From contig JACKQL020000084.1 in the NCBI GenBank assembly GCA_018296165.2, positions 62,001 through 126,000 of the forward strand: DNA of 64,000 bases, written 5' to 3'. This stretch comes from Termitomyces sp. T153. Its lineage: Eukaryota; Basidiomycota; Agaricomycetes; Agaricales; Lyophyllaceae. The notes under the pieces are model-generated. The model had not been told where the DNA came from, made no database searches, and saw only the letters and a list, made by a program, of their open reading frames with translations. The position numbers were made by a program, and so were the translations under genes. Shown here in pieces: positions 1-11,999 of this stretch (position 1 is the stretch's first letter; every line of letters begins with the position of its first letter).

Positions 1-320
1 AGCAAGTCATCTGCCTCTGAGTTGATTTGTGCATCTACATTTATATAGTTGTAGATATGTTGCATGTCTCAAGAAGAGTCCCTTTCAAAGTAGCAGGATC
101 AACATGCACTACCTTATTGAGCTCTCCTTTAACATACATCATGTCAAAATTCAATTTTGACATATAGTTCATACACTGTCATTGGTGGGGGAACAGGTTC
201 TGTTGAGTTTTGATAAGCTCAAGGGCTTTATGATCCATAATTACATAAATCTTATATCCTAGAAGCTTATCCTCCCATTTAAGGAGGGCTTCCAGAATAG
301 CTAATTTTCCAGTTTGTGCA
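1..320 (-). pseudogene. Ty3/gypsy pol relic: RNase H domain (3' part)
   Basis: The minus strand reads as the RNase H domain of a Ty3/gypsy polyprotein. KLAILEALLKWEDKL is followed by VIMDHKALE (the TDHKALE box) and then YVKGELNKV, the usual end of the domain. Several stops interrupt it and CG is absent, so it is an old dead copy. The reading continues from 2,153: without the LTR at 321-2,152 the two halves join within the segment AQQDYAMHKLEKLAILEALL. RNase H would degrade the RNA template during reverse transcription. The window edge cuts the element, so its 3' end is unseen. Confidence 0.8.
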
Positions 321-2152
321 TGTCACAACCCACTCCCTGAACCCCCAAACCTTGTTCCCAACCACCTTGCTTATCCAGAGTTCCCCCCAATGCTCCCTCA
401 AGCTCCTCCAACCTTTGTTCACCCACAGCACCCACTCCAAATCACTCTGATGCTTCTTTGGCAAACCCCAATGACTCCCTGGCTAATTCCAATGTGTTCC
501 TCCCAGCCTTTGACACTTTCCCTGCCTCCTCTGAGCCCCTGGAACTCTCCCCCACCATTTCTGATGCTGGTGTATGTCACTGGTTTGCCACCCAGACTTA
601 CCCAACCAACTTCAGAGTATCACAACAACCCCAAGGTGGCCCACATTCCCCTCTGATCCCATCAGTATATTGCCATGGCCTGCCCTCTGATCACAATCAA
701 CACCCATTGCCTCCACACAGTGCCAACAAGCCCTGCTGCCAGACCCACTACCCCTGGAGCTGTCCTATAGTTAGTATTTAAGTAGTAAAGTAGCACCCTG
801 TACTCTACTCTTGATATTGCTTAATGTTACCTATGTTCTGATTGTCTGTCTCTCTGTGTTTCATGTCACATTTTCCCTTCTCTCAGTCTTCTGGTCTTAT
901 CTTAGTCTCTTGGTCTTATCTCAGTCTCCTGGTCTTGTCTTGTCTCTATCTCCATTATTATCTTGTTATCATTGTCTATCTCCACTTGAATATTTCCATT
1001 CTTGTTTCAATCTCACCTTGACTCTATCTTGTCTTGCTTGTCTATATTTTCTTCATTGTATCCAAGTCCCCTTCAACTCTAATGCTGTTATGAACTCAGC
1101 ACTTATGATTATAAACTCCCAAGCATTCTTAACCAACTCCAGACCTTGCTATTTGCTCAGCCCCAAAACCCATCAACATCAATTAATCCCCCATCAAACT
1201 CCAGCCCCACTTCCATCACTTGTGTAGTCTCTGTTTGCCCCCAATGAGGGTTCTGGGTTTGGGAGTGTAGAAGGCACAAGTCTGGAGGTGAGTATTGAGT
1301 ATGTGGGGCAAGCAGAGGCTATACAAGTGATGGGAGCAGGGCTGGAGATTGATGGGGGATCAGTCAGTATTGATGGGTTCCAGAGGTGAGTGTAGGGCAA
1401 GGTTCAGAGTTGATAATGAATGTATGAGTTGGAAATAGATAAGCAGAGATTGTAACAGAGTTAGAGTTGAAAGGAGTTTAGGCAATGAGAAAGAAAACTG
1501 AGGTAGGCAAGACAAGACAGAGTTGAGGCAAGACAGAGACAAGAACAAAATAGAATAATGACAAAGCACAAGCCTAGAGACAGAAACAGAAATGAAACTG
1601 GAAAACATAGCAAATACAGAACATAACAAGATAATACCAGTAAGATCAAGACTACTGTAGCAGATATTGCTCTAATGACTTAAGACTAACTATGGAAACT
1701 CCTCTGGGGACTGCAGGTCTGATGGTGGTGCTTGTCAGAGGTGTGCAGGGTCAACCAGTGTTGGTTCTGATCAGTGAGCAGGCCACAGTGATATACTGAT
1801 GGGAACTGAGCAAACTGATGAGAGTGCAGACCACACTATAGTCAATGGGATGTTCCAGAGTGGTTGGGTAGGCCATGGTGACACATTGGCAGGGATCCAT
1901 ACTGCATCATCTCCAGTACTCACTTCTGGACTTGTACTTGAGTCTTCTCCAACCCCAATTCTTTGTTGTACCTTGTCCTAGACTTTCCTGAACCACCCCA
2001 GACTTGTTCAGACTGCTCCCCCTCACTTACCCTCACAAGTATCTGAAGTCCAGACCTTTTCCAAACACTAGGTTATCAGTGCAGGACATTGCATCTGCCT
2101 AGTAAGGACTTGCCCAGTTAAGCTGAGCCCCCATGGTCAGCAGAACCTGACA
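321..2152 (+). mobile_element. Solo LTR (Ty3/gypsy family 1) containing an inverted insert
   Basis: This LTR begins TGTCACAACCC and ends AACCTGACA, like the young copies at 40,522 and 48,360. The 5 bp GTGCA occurs directly before (316-320) and directly after (2,153-2,157), a perfect target duplication. It interrupts the RNase H reading of the surrounding pol relic, so it is a later insertion that recombined to a solo LTR. It is 1,832 bp instead of about 1,165 bp because about 660 bp (1,243-1,904) is an inverted LTR segment. CG is almost gone. Confidence 0.9.
1243..1904 (-). repeat. Inverted LTR middle segment inside the solo LTR
   Basis: The plus-oriented LTR stops near 1,242 and resumes at about 1,905 (TACTCACTTCTGGACTTG). 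Between them lies the middle of a family 1 LTR in reverse orientation, including its promoter and start region. It is visibly closer to the left LTR of the element at 7,580 (7,764-8,424) than to the LTR that hosts it. Its ends fall at the same points as the segment missing from the right LTR of that element. Confidence 0.75.
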
Positions 2153-3012
2153 GTGCATAGCATAATCTTGCTGTGCATTCATAAACTTCTTGGATATGAA
2201 CCTAGCTGGCCAACATTTCTGCCAGCTAGGTCCTTGCACATACATTGCTTCAATGCCTGTCATTAAAGTGTTGCACACCAGTTATATGGGTTCCTTGTGA
2301 TGAGGAATTGATTGGCCAGATGATAGGTATTTTGGCACAGATTTGCTTGATCATGGCAAAACACTATTGGTGGATGGGGTGCCAATGAAGTGGCAACCCA
2401 TTCTGTGTCATGGCCATCAATATCTATGTGTACATAGAAATATTGGGCAAGAAGTTCCCAATGTAGATGTAGTTCACTGACTTAATGAATTGATGGATGT
2501 CATTGTACTTCTGAGGAGTGTGCCATTTCTGGATCTTATTCAACTCATCCATGTTAGATTGAATACTCTGTGAGCCAATGACATGGCTGAGGCACTCTAC
2601 ATGCTTGGCATACAGCTCACACTTCTTCCACTTGAGGTAGAGCTTGTTTTTGTGTAGTCTTTCAAAGACTACTCTGAGGTTCAGGTGCTCTTTGTGCTCC
2701 TCAATAGAATTTGAGAAGGCAAAAATATTATCAAGGTACACATGCATCCACTTCCTAATGACATCTCAAAAGATGGATGTCATTAATTGTTGAAAAGTTA
2801 CTTGTGCATTACAGTTGCCAATCTACATGATGTTACTGCAATATATACCAGTGATGGTCATAAACACTGTTTTTGGTATGTATACTCACCTGTTCATACA
2901 TGTCTGTAAGGTCAATGTTTGACCTTATGAGCATGTAAGCTACATCTTCCCTAATGACCTCCTGATTAGGTAAGAACATCACATCCTTAACAATAATATC
3001 ATTGCATTGACA
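2153..3012 (-). pseudogene. Ty3/gypsy pol relic: reverse transcriptase
   Basis: The minus strand encodes the centre and thumb of a Ty3/gypsy reverse transcriptase. Recognisable parts are RSNIDLTDMYEQV (conserved acidic strand), MHVYLDNIFAFS (the YLDD active-site box, with DD read as DN), EHKEHLNLRVVFERL and the connection region WHTPQKYNDIHQFI. It continues into the RNase H half at 1-320. Stops, frameshifts and the changed catalytic Asp show it is dead. Its 5' side is cut by an LTR fragment from about 3,018. Gag and protease are not present nearby. Confidence 0.85.
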
Positions 3013-3017
3013 TGCAA

Positions 3018-3697
3018 ACAGCATTAGAGTTGAAGGGGACTTGTACACAACAAAGGAAATATAGACAAGTGAGATGAGACAGAGTCAAGGCAAGATTGAG
3101 ACAAGAACAAAAATAGATTAAATTGGAGATACAAAATGATAACAAGATGATAATACAGATGAGACAAGACTGGAAGAGACAATCAGACAATCAGAAACAC
3201 ATCAGGTAAAGCAATATCAAGACTAGAGTACAGGATGCTACTCTACAACTTATATACTAACTACTGGGCAGCTCTGGGAGTAGAAGGTCTGGTGGCAGGG
3301 CTCATTGGGGCTGCACAGAGTCTATGGGTGTTGGTTGTGATCAGAGGGCAGGCCACAGTGATATACTGATGGGATCAGATGGGAATGTGGGCTGCCCCAG
3401 GATCATTGTGATGCTCCAGAGCTGGTTGGGTAAGTCAGGGTGACAAACTAGTGATGGATGCCAGCATTAGGAACAGTGGGGGAGGGTCCCAGAGGCTCAA
3501 GAGAGGAAGGGGAAGTGTCAAGGTCTGCAGGGAAACATGTTGGAGTTAGCCAGGGGGCCATTGGAGTTTGCTGGAGAAGTGTCAGAGTTAGCCAGAGTAA
3601 GTGTTGTGGGCAAGCAAAGGTTGGGGGAGTCAAAAGGGAAACTCCAGGGAAGCAAGATGGCTTGGGGACAGGGGGGTTCTGGGGACAGGTCATGACA
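3018..3697 (-). mobile_element. Truncated LTR (family 1), minus orientation
   Basis: The sequence matches the downstream two thirds of family 1 LTRs in reverse. It includes the start-region motif GCAATATCAAGACTAGAG (3,205-3,222) and ends GGTCATGACA at 3,697. The first 400 bp or so of the inverted LTR are missing, so the junction with the RT relic at about 3,013 is a deletion or truncation. CG is nearly absent. Confidence 0.75.
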
Positions 3698-3701
3698 TTA
3701 G

Positions 3702-4787
3702 TGTTAGGTTCCACTGACTATGGGGGCTTAGCCTAACTGGGTGAGTCCTTACTAGGCAGACACAATGTCCTGCACTTATAACCTAGTCCTCCAGGGTGGT
3801 TTGGACTTCAGATACTTGCAAGGAGAAGCTAGGGGAAGCAGTCCAAGAAAGTCCAGAGTAGTCTAGGGAAGTCTAAGACCAAGTCTATCAAGAATTGGGC
3901 TTGGGTGGGCATTAGGTACAAGTCCATGGGTGAATGTATGGACTGTTGGGCAAGCAGAGGCTTCACAAGTGATAGGAGCAGGGCTGGAGTTTGATGGAGG
4001 ATTAATCAAGAGTGATGGGCTCTGGGGCCAAGCATAGGGCAAGGTCCAGAGTTATTGTATGAATGTTTGAAGGGTTGTAGCATATGCATGGGGTTTGTAA
4101 TGACATCAGAGTTAAAAGGACTTAGAAATGATAGAGGAAATAGAAATAGTCAAGGAGAGATGGTATCAAGACAAGACAGAGACAAGAATAAATAGATTAA
4201 GAGAGATATAAGACTAGAGATAGAAACAGAGAGAAGCCCAAAAGACATAACAAAAGGAAACATGAAATACAGGTCACCAAGTAAAGTAATATCAAGACTA
4301 GAGTAAAGGATACTACTCTACAACTTATATACTAGCTACTGGGACACTCCCAGGAACAGTGGGTCTGGTGGCAGGGCTTGTTGGGGCCATGTGGAGTCAA
4401 CAGGTGTTGGTTGTGATCAGTGGGCATGCCACACTGATACACTGATAGGATCAGATGGGAATGTGGGCCACCCCAGAGTTGCTATAATGTTCTGGGGTTG
4501 GTTGAGTAAGTTGGGATAACAAATCAGTGATGTATGCCAGTGTCAAAAACAGTGGGGGAGGGTTTCAGGGGCTTAGAAGGGGAGGAAGGGATTTGCTGGG
4601 GTCTGCAGGGAACTCATTGGAGTTAGCCAGGGGATTGTTGGGGTTTGCTGGAGAAGTGTCAGAGTTATCCAGGGTGGGTGCCATGGGTCAATGAGGGTTG
4701 GGGGAGTTGGGGGGGTGCTGGGGGGAACTCCAGGGAAGCAGGGTGGCTTAGAAAAGAGGTTGGGGGTTCTGGGAGCAGGTCATGACA
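3702..4787 (-). mobile_element. Solo LTR (family 1), minus orientation
   Basis: A complete inverted LTR of 1,086 bp, from TGTTAGGTTCC to GGTCATGACA. The flanks are ATTAG (3,697-3,701) and GTTAG (4,788-4,792), a 5 bp duplication with one G/A difference. It landed exactly at the end of the truncated LTR at 3,018-3,697, giving two adjacent LTRs in the same orientation. CG is nearly absent. Confidence 0.8.
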
Positions 4788-5179
4788 GTTAGGCTTTTAT
4801 GCAGCAGGAAGAGCTAAACATGGGCCTGATAAACTGTAGAGTGAAATAACTAGTAAGTCCTCAGTCACTCTGCAAATAGTTAAAAACAACTGATATATTG
4901 ATTTGTAGAGTGAAATAACAGTAAGTCTACAGGAGTATGTAAATAACAATATTTTGTGAGTGGTGGAAATCCTGCTCACCCTCATTCACTCCACAAATAG
5001 TTGAGATGACTGAGGGTGGCAGTTCTGCATATGTAAGTATATATACTGTGGAAATAAAGTTTCCACAAAGAATAGCAAATACTGTGGTAGAGAAAACACA
5101 AGGCTTGCAGTGGCAAGGCCTCAGTTAGGGAACAATGACAAAAAAGCAAATTATTAGACTTTTAGCCTGTTGATGTGTC
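4788..5179. other. Non-coding, CpG-poor; short direct repeat
   Basis: No coding signal is visible. A direct repeat of about 24 bp built on TGTAGAGTGAAATAAC occurs at about 4,835 and 4,904. The stretch is the target DNA in which the LTR at 3,702 inserted. Confidence 0.5.
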
Positions 5180-6480
5180 TGGCACATCTCCTCTAATAGT
5201 GTGGAATATTACTTTCTGTCAGTTTGGAAGGCCAAGCCTTCCCCTTATCTGCTCTAGGCCAAGGACATGGCTTGGCCTTGGCTAGCTTTGAAGGTGGCAC
5301 TACCCTTGCATACTTGTCCCACAAGGCCCTTAAACAAATTGCTGATTCATCAGGAATGTTCAACTGTGTAGGACAATGTTCTGTCCCACACCTCATTTTA
5401 CTCCACAAGTATTTAAACTCACTAGGCTCAGATATTTTGTCCTCCATAGCTATTCTATATACTTCAGCAGCAGGAGTTGCTTGTCTTATGCTTGCCTTGT
5501 CAGGCCTGCAATGCCCTGATTCCATTCTGGTGACATACATGGTTTGTAGACCCATTTGAGGGTCCGCTTTGAGATAGGTCTGTCCCAAATCCTTTGTTTC
5601 ATTGCTTTGAAAGGATCAGTCCAATCCTTCTTGCCCAACTGCTATGCTAACTCCACTCTTGAAAATAATTGTACAGTTAGTTTCAACACCTTGGAGGGCC
5701 ATAATATTCTATCCCCCTCCTGAAGAGTACTTTGATACTCTTCCTCCAGGACCTGCAGGGATAGTCCCACAACATCCATGCCTTGTGGCCATTGACATCA
5801 ACCCAAGTGATGAGCCATTCTTTTCCTGTGCAGGCAGCACCAGCTGGTCCATGGCATCCTTTGCCACCATAATCCATACCTTGCACATGCAAACCTTGTT
5901 GTGATAACTAACCCAGCTTCTGTCAATGCCAGGTCAGTTGTAACCAAAGTTCCCAGTGTAGGCCATTTCTGATGGTCTACAGCAGCCTGTCTTGCCACAT
6001 AGTCTCATAGTGTTTTGCCAGGCTATTATAGTGCTTGGAGTATGCAGTAACAACCAGTGAAGGCATCACAGAGGATGCCTGGGATCCTAACAGCTTTTGC
6101 CATTGGAGGTAGTCTATTACCTCCTGTGCTAGAAAAAGCATGTAAAGTTCCATAAACTTCACTGAATTAGTTGGAATAATCCCTTGACCTAGCAACCACT
6201 GGATTGCTATATGTTTAGTCACTCTCATAGCAAACTGTTGCTGTGTTGAGGCCTTAGAAACCTCAACTTGATCCTGCCAGAACACCAACACCCTCCTATG
6301 GAGGATGTTGTCCAGGTTCACTTCACTATCAGTATCTGAGGTCTCTCCAACATCCTCTAGAATTGTTTCAATAAACACTGATGGTCCTACTGCTCTCAGG
6401 CTTAGCACAGGCCCAGTTTGCAATTATACAGAGCTGCATGGCTATTCCTTATCTGTACTCCTCAGTGAGGTAACCATCAG
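5180..6480 (-). pseudogene. Decayed coding region of unknown family
   Basis: The minus strand holds three long frames in series (6,423-5,977, 5,998-5,798 and 5,588-5,193) that could be one protein broken by frameshifts. Protein-like stretches include EVSKASTQQQFAMRVTKHIA, SVMPSLVVTAYSKHYNSLAK and DKISEPSEFKYLWSKMRCG. I do not recognise the family. CG depletion as strong as in the neighbouring LTRs suggests a methylated transposable-element gene rather than a host gene. A plus-strand frame over 5,224-5,559 is also open, so the strand is not certain. No flanking LTR or terminal repeat could be tied to it. Confidence 0.3.
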
Positions 6481-7574
6481 ACAGGAGTCATGATGATCTC
6501 CTGTGGCCACTGAAAAGAATCTCAGACCTTCCATTCACAATGCTGTGGGTGCATACAGGGGAATTTTCCCTTGGCTCACCATCACTGCTGCATTGTCTGA
6601 CCACCTAGAGGTGGTTGAATGTAATTAGCTGCATTCAGCCCTCCTGGCATTGCACTACTCTCTCTCCCTATGCCATGGTGTGACATGGCAAGATCCAACA
6701 TTTCATGTGGATCACTCTATAGTGCTCTATTGAATTCTAGTTCAAACCTAGGCCTGAACACCTAACCTTCCATAGTTACAATGCTGCTAATTGAGGAAGG
6801 TGAACATTGAAATTTTAAAGTTCTGACCATAACTAGTGGCAGTGAATTTCTTTTCTGGAAGTTTTGCTTCTGCTTTGCAAATGGGTCAATGCTCATTTGA
6901 CTTATAAAAATGTAATGTTTCTGTTATGAGTTGTGCAGCTTATGGTTCACACTCTGTAAGTCAACACCAGTCATTGATTTTGTTTTACAAAGTATAAAGT
7001 AAGGTGCTGCCTTATATAATTACAGTAATTGTATTTATAGGAAGCATCATGTGATGCTACCATGTAATAATAATATAATATTAATAATAAGTAAAATATT
7101 GTAGTGCACAACTAAGGGTGGTGAGTAATGGGCACTCCATTACACCTTGTTCTGGGGTTTTTGTATATATTCCATCCCTCACTTTTCAAAATCAAAATCC
7201 ATAATTTCCAGGGGCCACCAATCCCACCATTGTGTCTGATTGAACTATGGTACAAGTTGTTTAAGAAGATCTTTCTGCACAGTATTAGTGCAGTAACACT
7301 CAATACTACCTGTTATAGGTGCTTGGCATCTTTTGCTTTATCCAAGGTGAGCTAATGTTGTGGTGCAAGTTCACACTATTTTCAGAGCTTTATATCTTTA
7401 AATTGACAGCAGGTGATTGAGGGATGAATATCCTGTATAACATAGGGAGATTGAGGCATACAAGGGCTTTTAAACACTATACAGTTGCTCCCACAATGAA
7501 GTTGAGCACCAATGTAGTAATGCATTAGCAATTTGGATTGAGATGCAGTGATGTCAGATTAATAGATCACTACC
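6481..7574. other. AT-rich non-coding stretch
   Basis: No gene is recognised. It contains an ATA/AAT-rich low-complexity patch at about 7,064-7,100. CG is nearly absent. The right end (AGTAG, 7,575-7,579) is the left target duplication of the element starting at 7,580. Confidence 0.5.
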
Positions 7575-7579
7575 AGTAG

Positions 7580-8668
7580 TGTCAGGTTCTGCTCACCATG
7601 GGGGCTCAGCTTAACTGGGCATGTCTTTATTAGGCAGATGCAACATTGTGCACTTATAACCTAGCATTCTAGGAATGTCTGGACTTCAGATACTTGCAAG
7701 GATATGCTAAGGAGAGTGGTCCAAGCAAGTCCAGGATGGTCTGGGGAAGTCTAAGACAAGGCAAAATGAGGGTTCTGAGTTTGTAGTGTGTCAGGTGCAA
7801 GTCTGGAGGTGAGTATTGAGTATGTGGGGCAAGCAGAGGCTATACAAGTGATGGGAGCAGGGCTGGAGATTGATGGGGGATCAGTCAGTATTGATGGGTT
7901 CTAGAGCTGAGCATAGGGCAAGGTCTGGAGTTAATAATGAATGTACAAGTTGTAAATAGATGAGCAGAGATTGTAACAGAGTTAGAGTTGAAAGGAGTTC
8001 AGGCAATGAGAAAGGAAACTGAGGCAGATGAAACAAGGCAGAGTTGAGGCAAGATAAAGACAAGAACAAAATAGAATAAAGACAAGGCACAAGACTAGAG
8101 ACAAAAATAGAGATGAAACTGGGAAACATAGCAAACACAGAATGTAACAAGAGAATACTAGCAATATCAAGACTACTGTAGCAGATATTGCTCTAATGAC
8201 TTAAGACTAACTATGGGAACTCATCTGAGGACTGCAGGTCTGATGGCAGGGCTTGTCAGAGGTGTGTGGGGTCAACAGGTGTTAGTTCTGATCAGTGAGC
8301 AGGCTGCAGTGATACACTGATGAAAACTGAGAGAGCTGATGGAAGTGGGGACTACACTATGGTCAATAGGATGTTCTGAAGTGCTTGAGCAGGCCATGGT
8401 GACACATTGGCAGGGATCCATAGTGCATGCTGGAGTTCCTGGGAAGTGGTGGAGATAGCCAAAGGCTTGGTAGGGAATGGGGACATGATGGGGTTTGCTA
8501 GGGGGTCATTGGGTTGGCTGGGGAAGCATCAGAGTTAGCCAGGGCAGGCATCAAGAGTAAAGAGAGGTTGAGGGGGTGTGTCAAGAGAGTGTTGGTGAGG
8601 ACTCCAGAGGAGTGAGGTTGCTTGGGAGGAGGTCCAGAAGCTTGGGATGGGCAAGGGATGTGGAAATC
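7580..8668 (-). repeat. 3' LTR of the old element
   Basis: Starts TGTCAGGTTC and covers the whole LTR except about its last 15 bp. Comparison with 40,440-40,530 shows that the LTR end, the polypurine tract and some internal bases were deleted near 8,668. It contains ATATCAAGACT at 8,164-8,174, complementary to the putative 5' end of the transcript. It is much longer than its partner at 15,568 because it keeps the middle segment 7,764-8,424. Confidence 0.8.
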
Positions 8669-8809
8669 AAAGCCAGAGCAATACTGATCAATCCACAGCA
8701 AGTAGTGGCAGTGTGGTAAACAAAGTTGAATCATAGCCACCATTTGTCAGGGAGCTCTTTCCAATCAATAAAAAAGAGTCAGACATACCCTAGTGCCCAC
8801 TTCCATCTC

Positions 8810-11676
8810 ATGTCTTCCTCTGCTTTATTATCAGCATTCTTGTTGTCTCCCACCCCTCTTCCCTCAGATGAAAACTGTGTTGATGTGTGGGTGGAGTACA
8901 AGAGCTGCCAGAAGGAGTTTGATTGTCACCAGGACCAAAGGTGAGTAGATTTGCTATATTGTAGTTGTAGATTTTTTTTGTGACACATTACTGATTCAAA
9001 CTTGGTAGAGTTGTCTGTGGCAGTGGTGTGCCTGTCCAGAGCTTCTTTTGAGAGCAGGGCTCCAGAGCAGTTGCTGCCAGTGTGTTCTTTAAGACTGAGT
9101 TTTGGACCAGGAGTAGTACAGTTTGTTCTAGAGGCCCTACATGTTGCACAGGCAGTGCAGCAAGTGTGGGGTCCTCTGACCCTTGAATGGTGCCAGGCAG
9201 AAGCTCCAGTGAGTGATGAGTAATACATTCTTGAGTTCTGGCTGATTTAGTCATGTAGTACACTCTCTGCACCTGGCATGAGGAGCAGTATGAGTTTGAA
9301 GTGTTAGTGCAGGGGTCTTGATAGGACATGTCAGTGTGTCTCCTATGCTGAATGAGGCACAAGAAGTGCTCTATCTGGTTGAGTTGGCATGCAGTCTGCA
9401 TTGCCATAGAACAATGCTGGAACCAGTATTGGGTGGTGCATGTCATGACCTGTTCCCTAGACCTCTGCACATCATTTCCAATCTGCCTGCTTCCCCAGAT
9501 TTCCTCCCTGATGCCCCATCAACCTTTCCCTGCCATTGTTCACCCCCCATGCTTACTCCAGCTAACTCCAATGCATTTTCAGCTAACTCTGACAGCCCCC
9601 CAGATAACTCCAATGTCTTCCCTGCAGCTGCTAACACTCTCCCTGGATCTCTTGAGCCCCTGGAACCATCCCCCACTGTTCCTGACCCTGTCACATGTCA
9701 TCAACTCAGCACCCTGGTTCCTCCAACTCACTCTGGAGTATTACAATGACCTCAGGATGGCCTGTGTTCCCAACTGTTCCCATCAACATATCAACATAGC
9801 CTGCCCCTTGATCACAACCAACACCCATCAACTCCGCCAAGCTCCACCAAGCCCCACCACCACAGCCAATGTCCCCTGGAGCTCTCCAGTAGTCAGTATA
9901 TAAGTTGTAGAGTAGCTCCTTGTACTCTAGTCTTGATATTTGCCTAACATTACCTATGGTCTGATTGTTTCCTTCTTGTGTATCATGCTCCGTGTCCCGT
10001 TTTCCATACTCTCAGTCTCCCAGTCTTATCTCATCTCTATCCCATTATCGTTCTCATTATCATTTTGTATCTCCATCTCAATCTATTCTTGTTTTTGTCT
10101 CAATCTCATCTTGTCTCCATCTTGTTCTGTTTAACTCCGTCTTGTCTCATTTGATCCATCTCCTTCCACTGTACTCAAGTCTTCTCCAACCCTAATGCTT
10201 TTACAAATTCCATGTTTATGATTGCAAGTAACATTCCCATGAACTCCGCTCTTGCAATTATGACCAAACCACACTCTTTGAACCAACTCTGGACCTCGCT
10301 AACCTGCTGAGCTCCAAACCCCATCAACTCCCATTGATCCCCCATCAAGTTCCAGCTCTGCTCCCATCACTTGCATAGCCTCCACTTTCTCCACACTCAC
10401 AGTACTTGCTTCTGGACTTGTACCTGACACTCTGTCAAGCTTGTCCCTTTCCCCACAAACCATCCTAGACTTCTCCGGACCACCCTGGACTCGCTTGGAT
10501 CACTTCCCCTCACTTATCCTCACAAGTCCCCTATGTTTAGGACTCCTCTGAGTGACCAGTTAGCCATGCAGAGAATCACATTGGCCTAGTAAGGATTTGC
10601 CAGTGTAGCTGAGCCCTCATTGTCAGCAGGACCTGACAGTGCACAACTGGGTGAGGGGTAGAGAGGTAGGGTATTGGGCTGAGGGTCTGGACTGAAGAGT
10701 GTGGAGGGTGTAGGGCAACTGATAGGGAAAGTTGGACCCCCACAGAGTGGGCAGAGAGAGGGGGCCTCAGTGGTGTATGACAAGAGTAAGTGGCAGGCCT
10801 CCTTGTTGCCAGAGGTGGGGCCTAGCAAGAAGCTACAGAGCAGGAAGCCAATGGCAGGTCCCTTGGGGTTGCATGTGTACTCCCCTGGAACAGGAACTCT
10901 GATGGGAGAATCTGAGGAGACCTCCAGGCTGTTCTTCTCAATTTTCAAGACTCTCTTGTAGCATCAAGTAGAGAGGCCAACAAGAATGTTGGAGACATGT
11001 AAGGAGGAGCTCCAAGGAGTGGGGGAGGATTGAGATGTGATGTGGAGGGACTGGGATGCTGCACAAAGAGATAGGAATGTGGCATGGCAAGACCAGGATG
11101 TTGCTGCACAGACAGCTGCTGAGCATTTGCTAGAGATTCAAGGGTTGCAGGAGTGTCTAGATCAGTTGGAGGTGCAGGTGGAGCATGAGGCAGAAGAGCA
11201 GCCCAGAGCTCCCAAGGCTGGAGTCCCTCAGGCAGTAGTAGAGGCTGAAAGAAGGCAGGAAGGAATGGCTGGCCAACAACCTGGCCTCAAGGTAGAGGGG
11301 GTGATGCATAGGGTTTTCTTTACTTCTTCTTCCTTCCTCCATACTAACACACTTGGACAGGTAGGGTCCAGAAGCACAGGATCCTGCTGAGTAAGGCATG
11401 AGGCATCAGCTGCCTTTGCATTGATTCAGGATGGGTTGGAGCAGATGCCTGGAAATCTCCTTCCAGAGTTAGAGTAGGGTGGGGCAGATGAGGTGGCTGT
11501 TAGCAGAGCATTGGCAGAGGAACATGGTGGGTCCCATAGCATGGTAAGAAGTGGCCACCAATATAAAAGAGCCCCTACAAGGCCATCTGGAGACTCTGGC
11601 CATGGTGGTGACCCAGATAGAAGTGAATCTAGTTGAGGGAGTGGAAAGGGGGGTTCTGGAGAAGGAGGAGGAGTGA
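8810..11676 (+). pseudogene. Antisense coiled-coil gene of the old element (decayed)
   Basis: On the strand opposite to pol, this is a homologue of the antisense gene at 39,181-40,311. Colinear matches are: the start (ATG 8,810, MSSSALLSA, then acidic PSDENCVDVWVEY); PEVGPSKKLQSRKP at about 10.8 kb, against SGAGPSKRPRGRE; the coiled coil LEIQGLQECLDQLEVQVEHE at about 11.15 kb; a decayed intron at about 11.29-11.36 kb; and a C-terminal exon with ASAAFALIQDGL and VVTQIEVNL, stopping at 11,676. It is interrupted by the solo LTR 9,441-10,638. About 500 extra bases (9.0-9.44 kb plus 10.64-10.77 kb), absent from the young copy, contain Cys-rich stretches such as CSKCG and CLLC-x-MRHKKCS, possibly a zinc knuckle. 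No TATA-type promoter was confirmed. Confidence 0.7.
9441..10638 (+). mobile_element. Solo LTR nested in the old element
   Basis: Starts TGTCATGACC and ends ACCTGACA. GTGCA stands directly before (9,436-9,440) and directly after (10,639-10,643), a perfect 5 bp duplication. It splits the antisense gene of the host element. It keeps some CG (for example around 10,000-10,140 and 10,480), so it is younger than the surrounding element but older than the copies at 40,522 and 48,360. The TATA-like GTATATAAG is preserved near 9,900 and the start motif GTCTTGATATT near 9,930. Confidence 0.92.
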
Positions 11677-11999
11677 GGTGGCCTTGAGTTCATTTTTCTT
11701 GCCTGTCTTGGACTTCATTGCATAACATAGTATATCTTGTAGCTTTGTAATCATAAGTTCATTGTATTTCAGTTTGGCTAATGTGAAATAACTAAGTTTC
11801 AAATTAAGTGAGAGGGATAAGAAGTGAAACATGCAGGGGGTTCCTAGTAAGAGTTGATTTCTAATGAATCCAGAGAGGGGGCTTATGCCCACTACTGCCA
11901 TCTGTATCAGCTAGTCCTAGGGGTCCCAGAGCTTGGTGGGTGTTGTCAGCAGAAGTCCCACAGCTTAGCAGGGGTGCCAGAGAGGTTTTTGTGGAGCTC

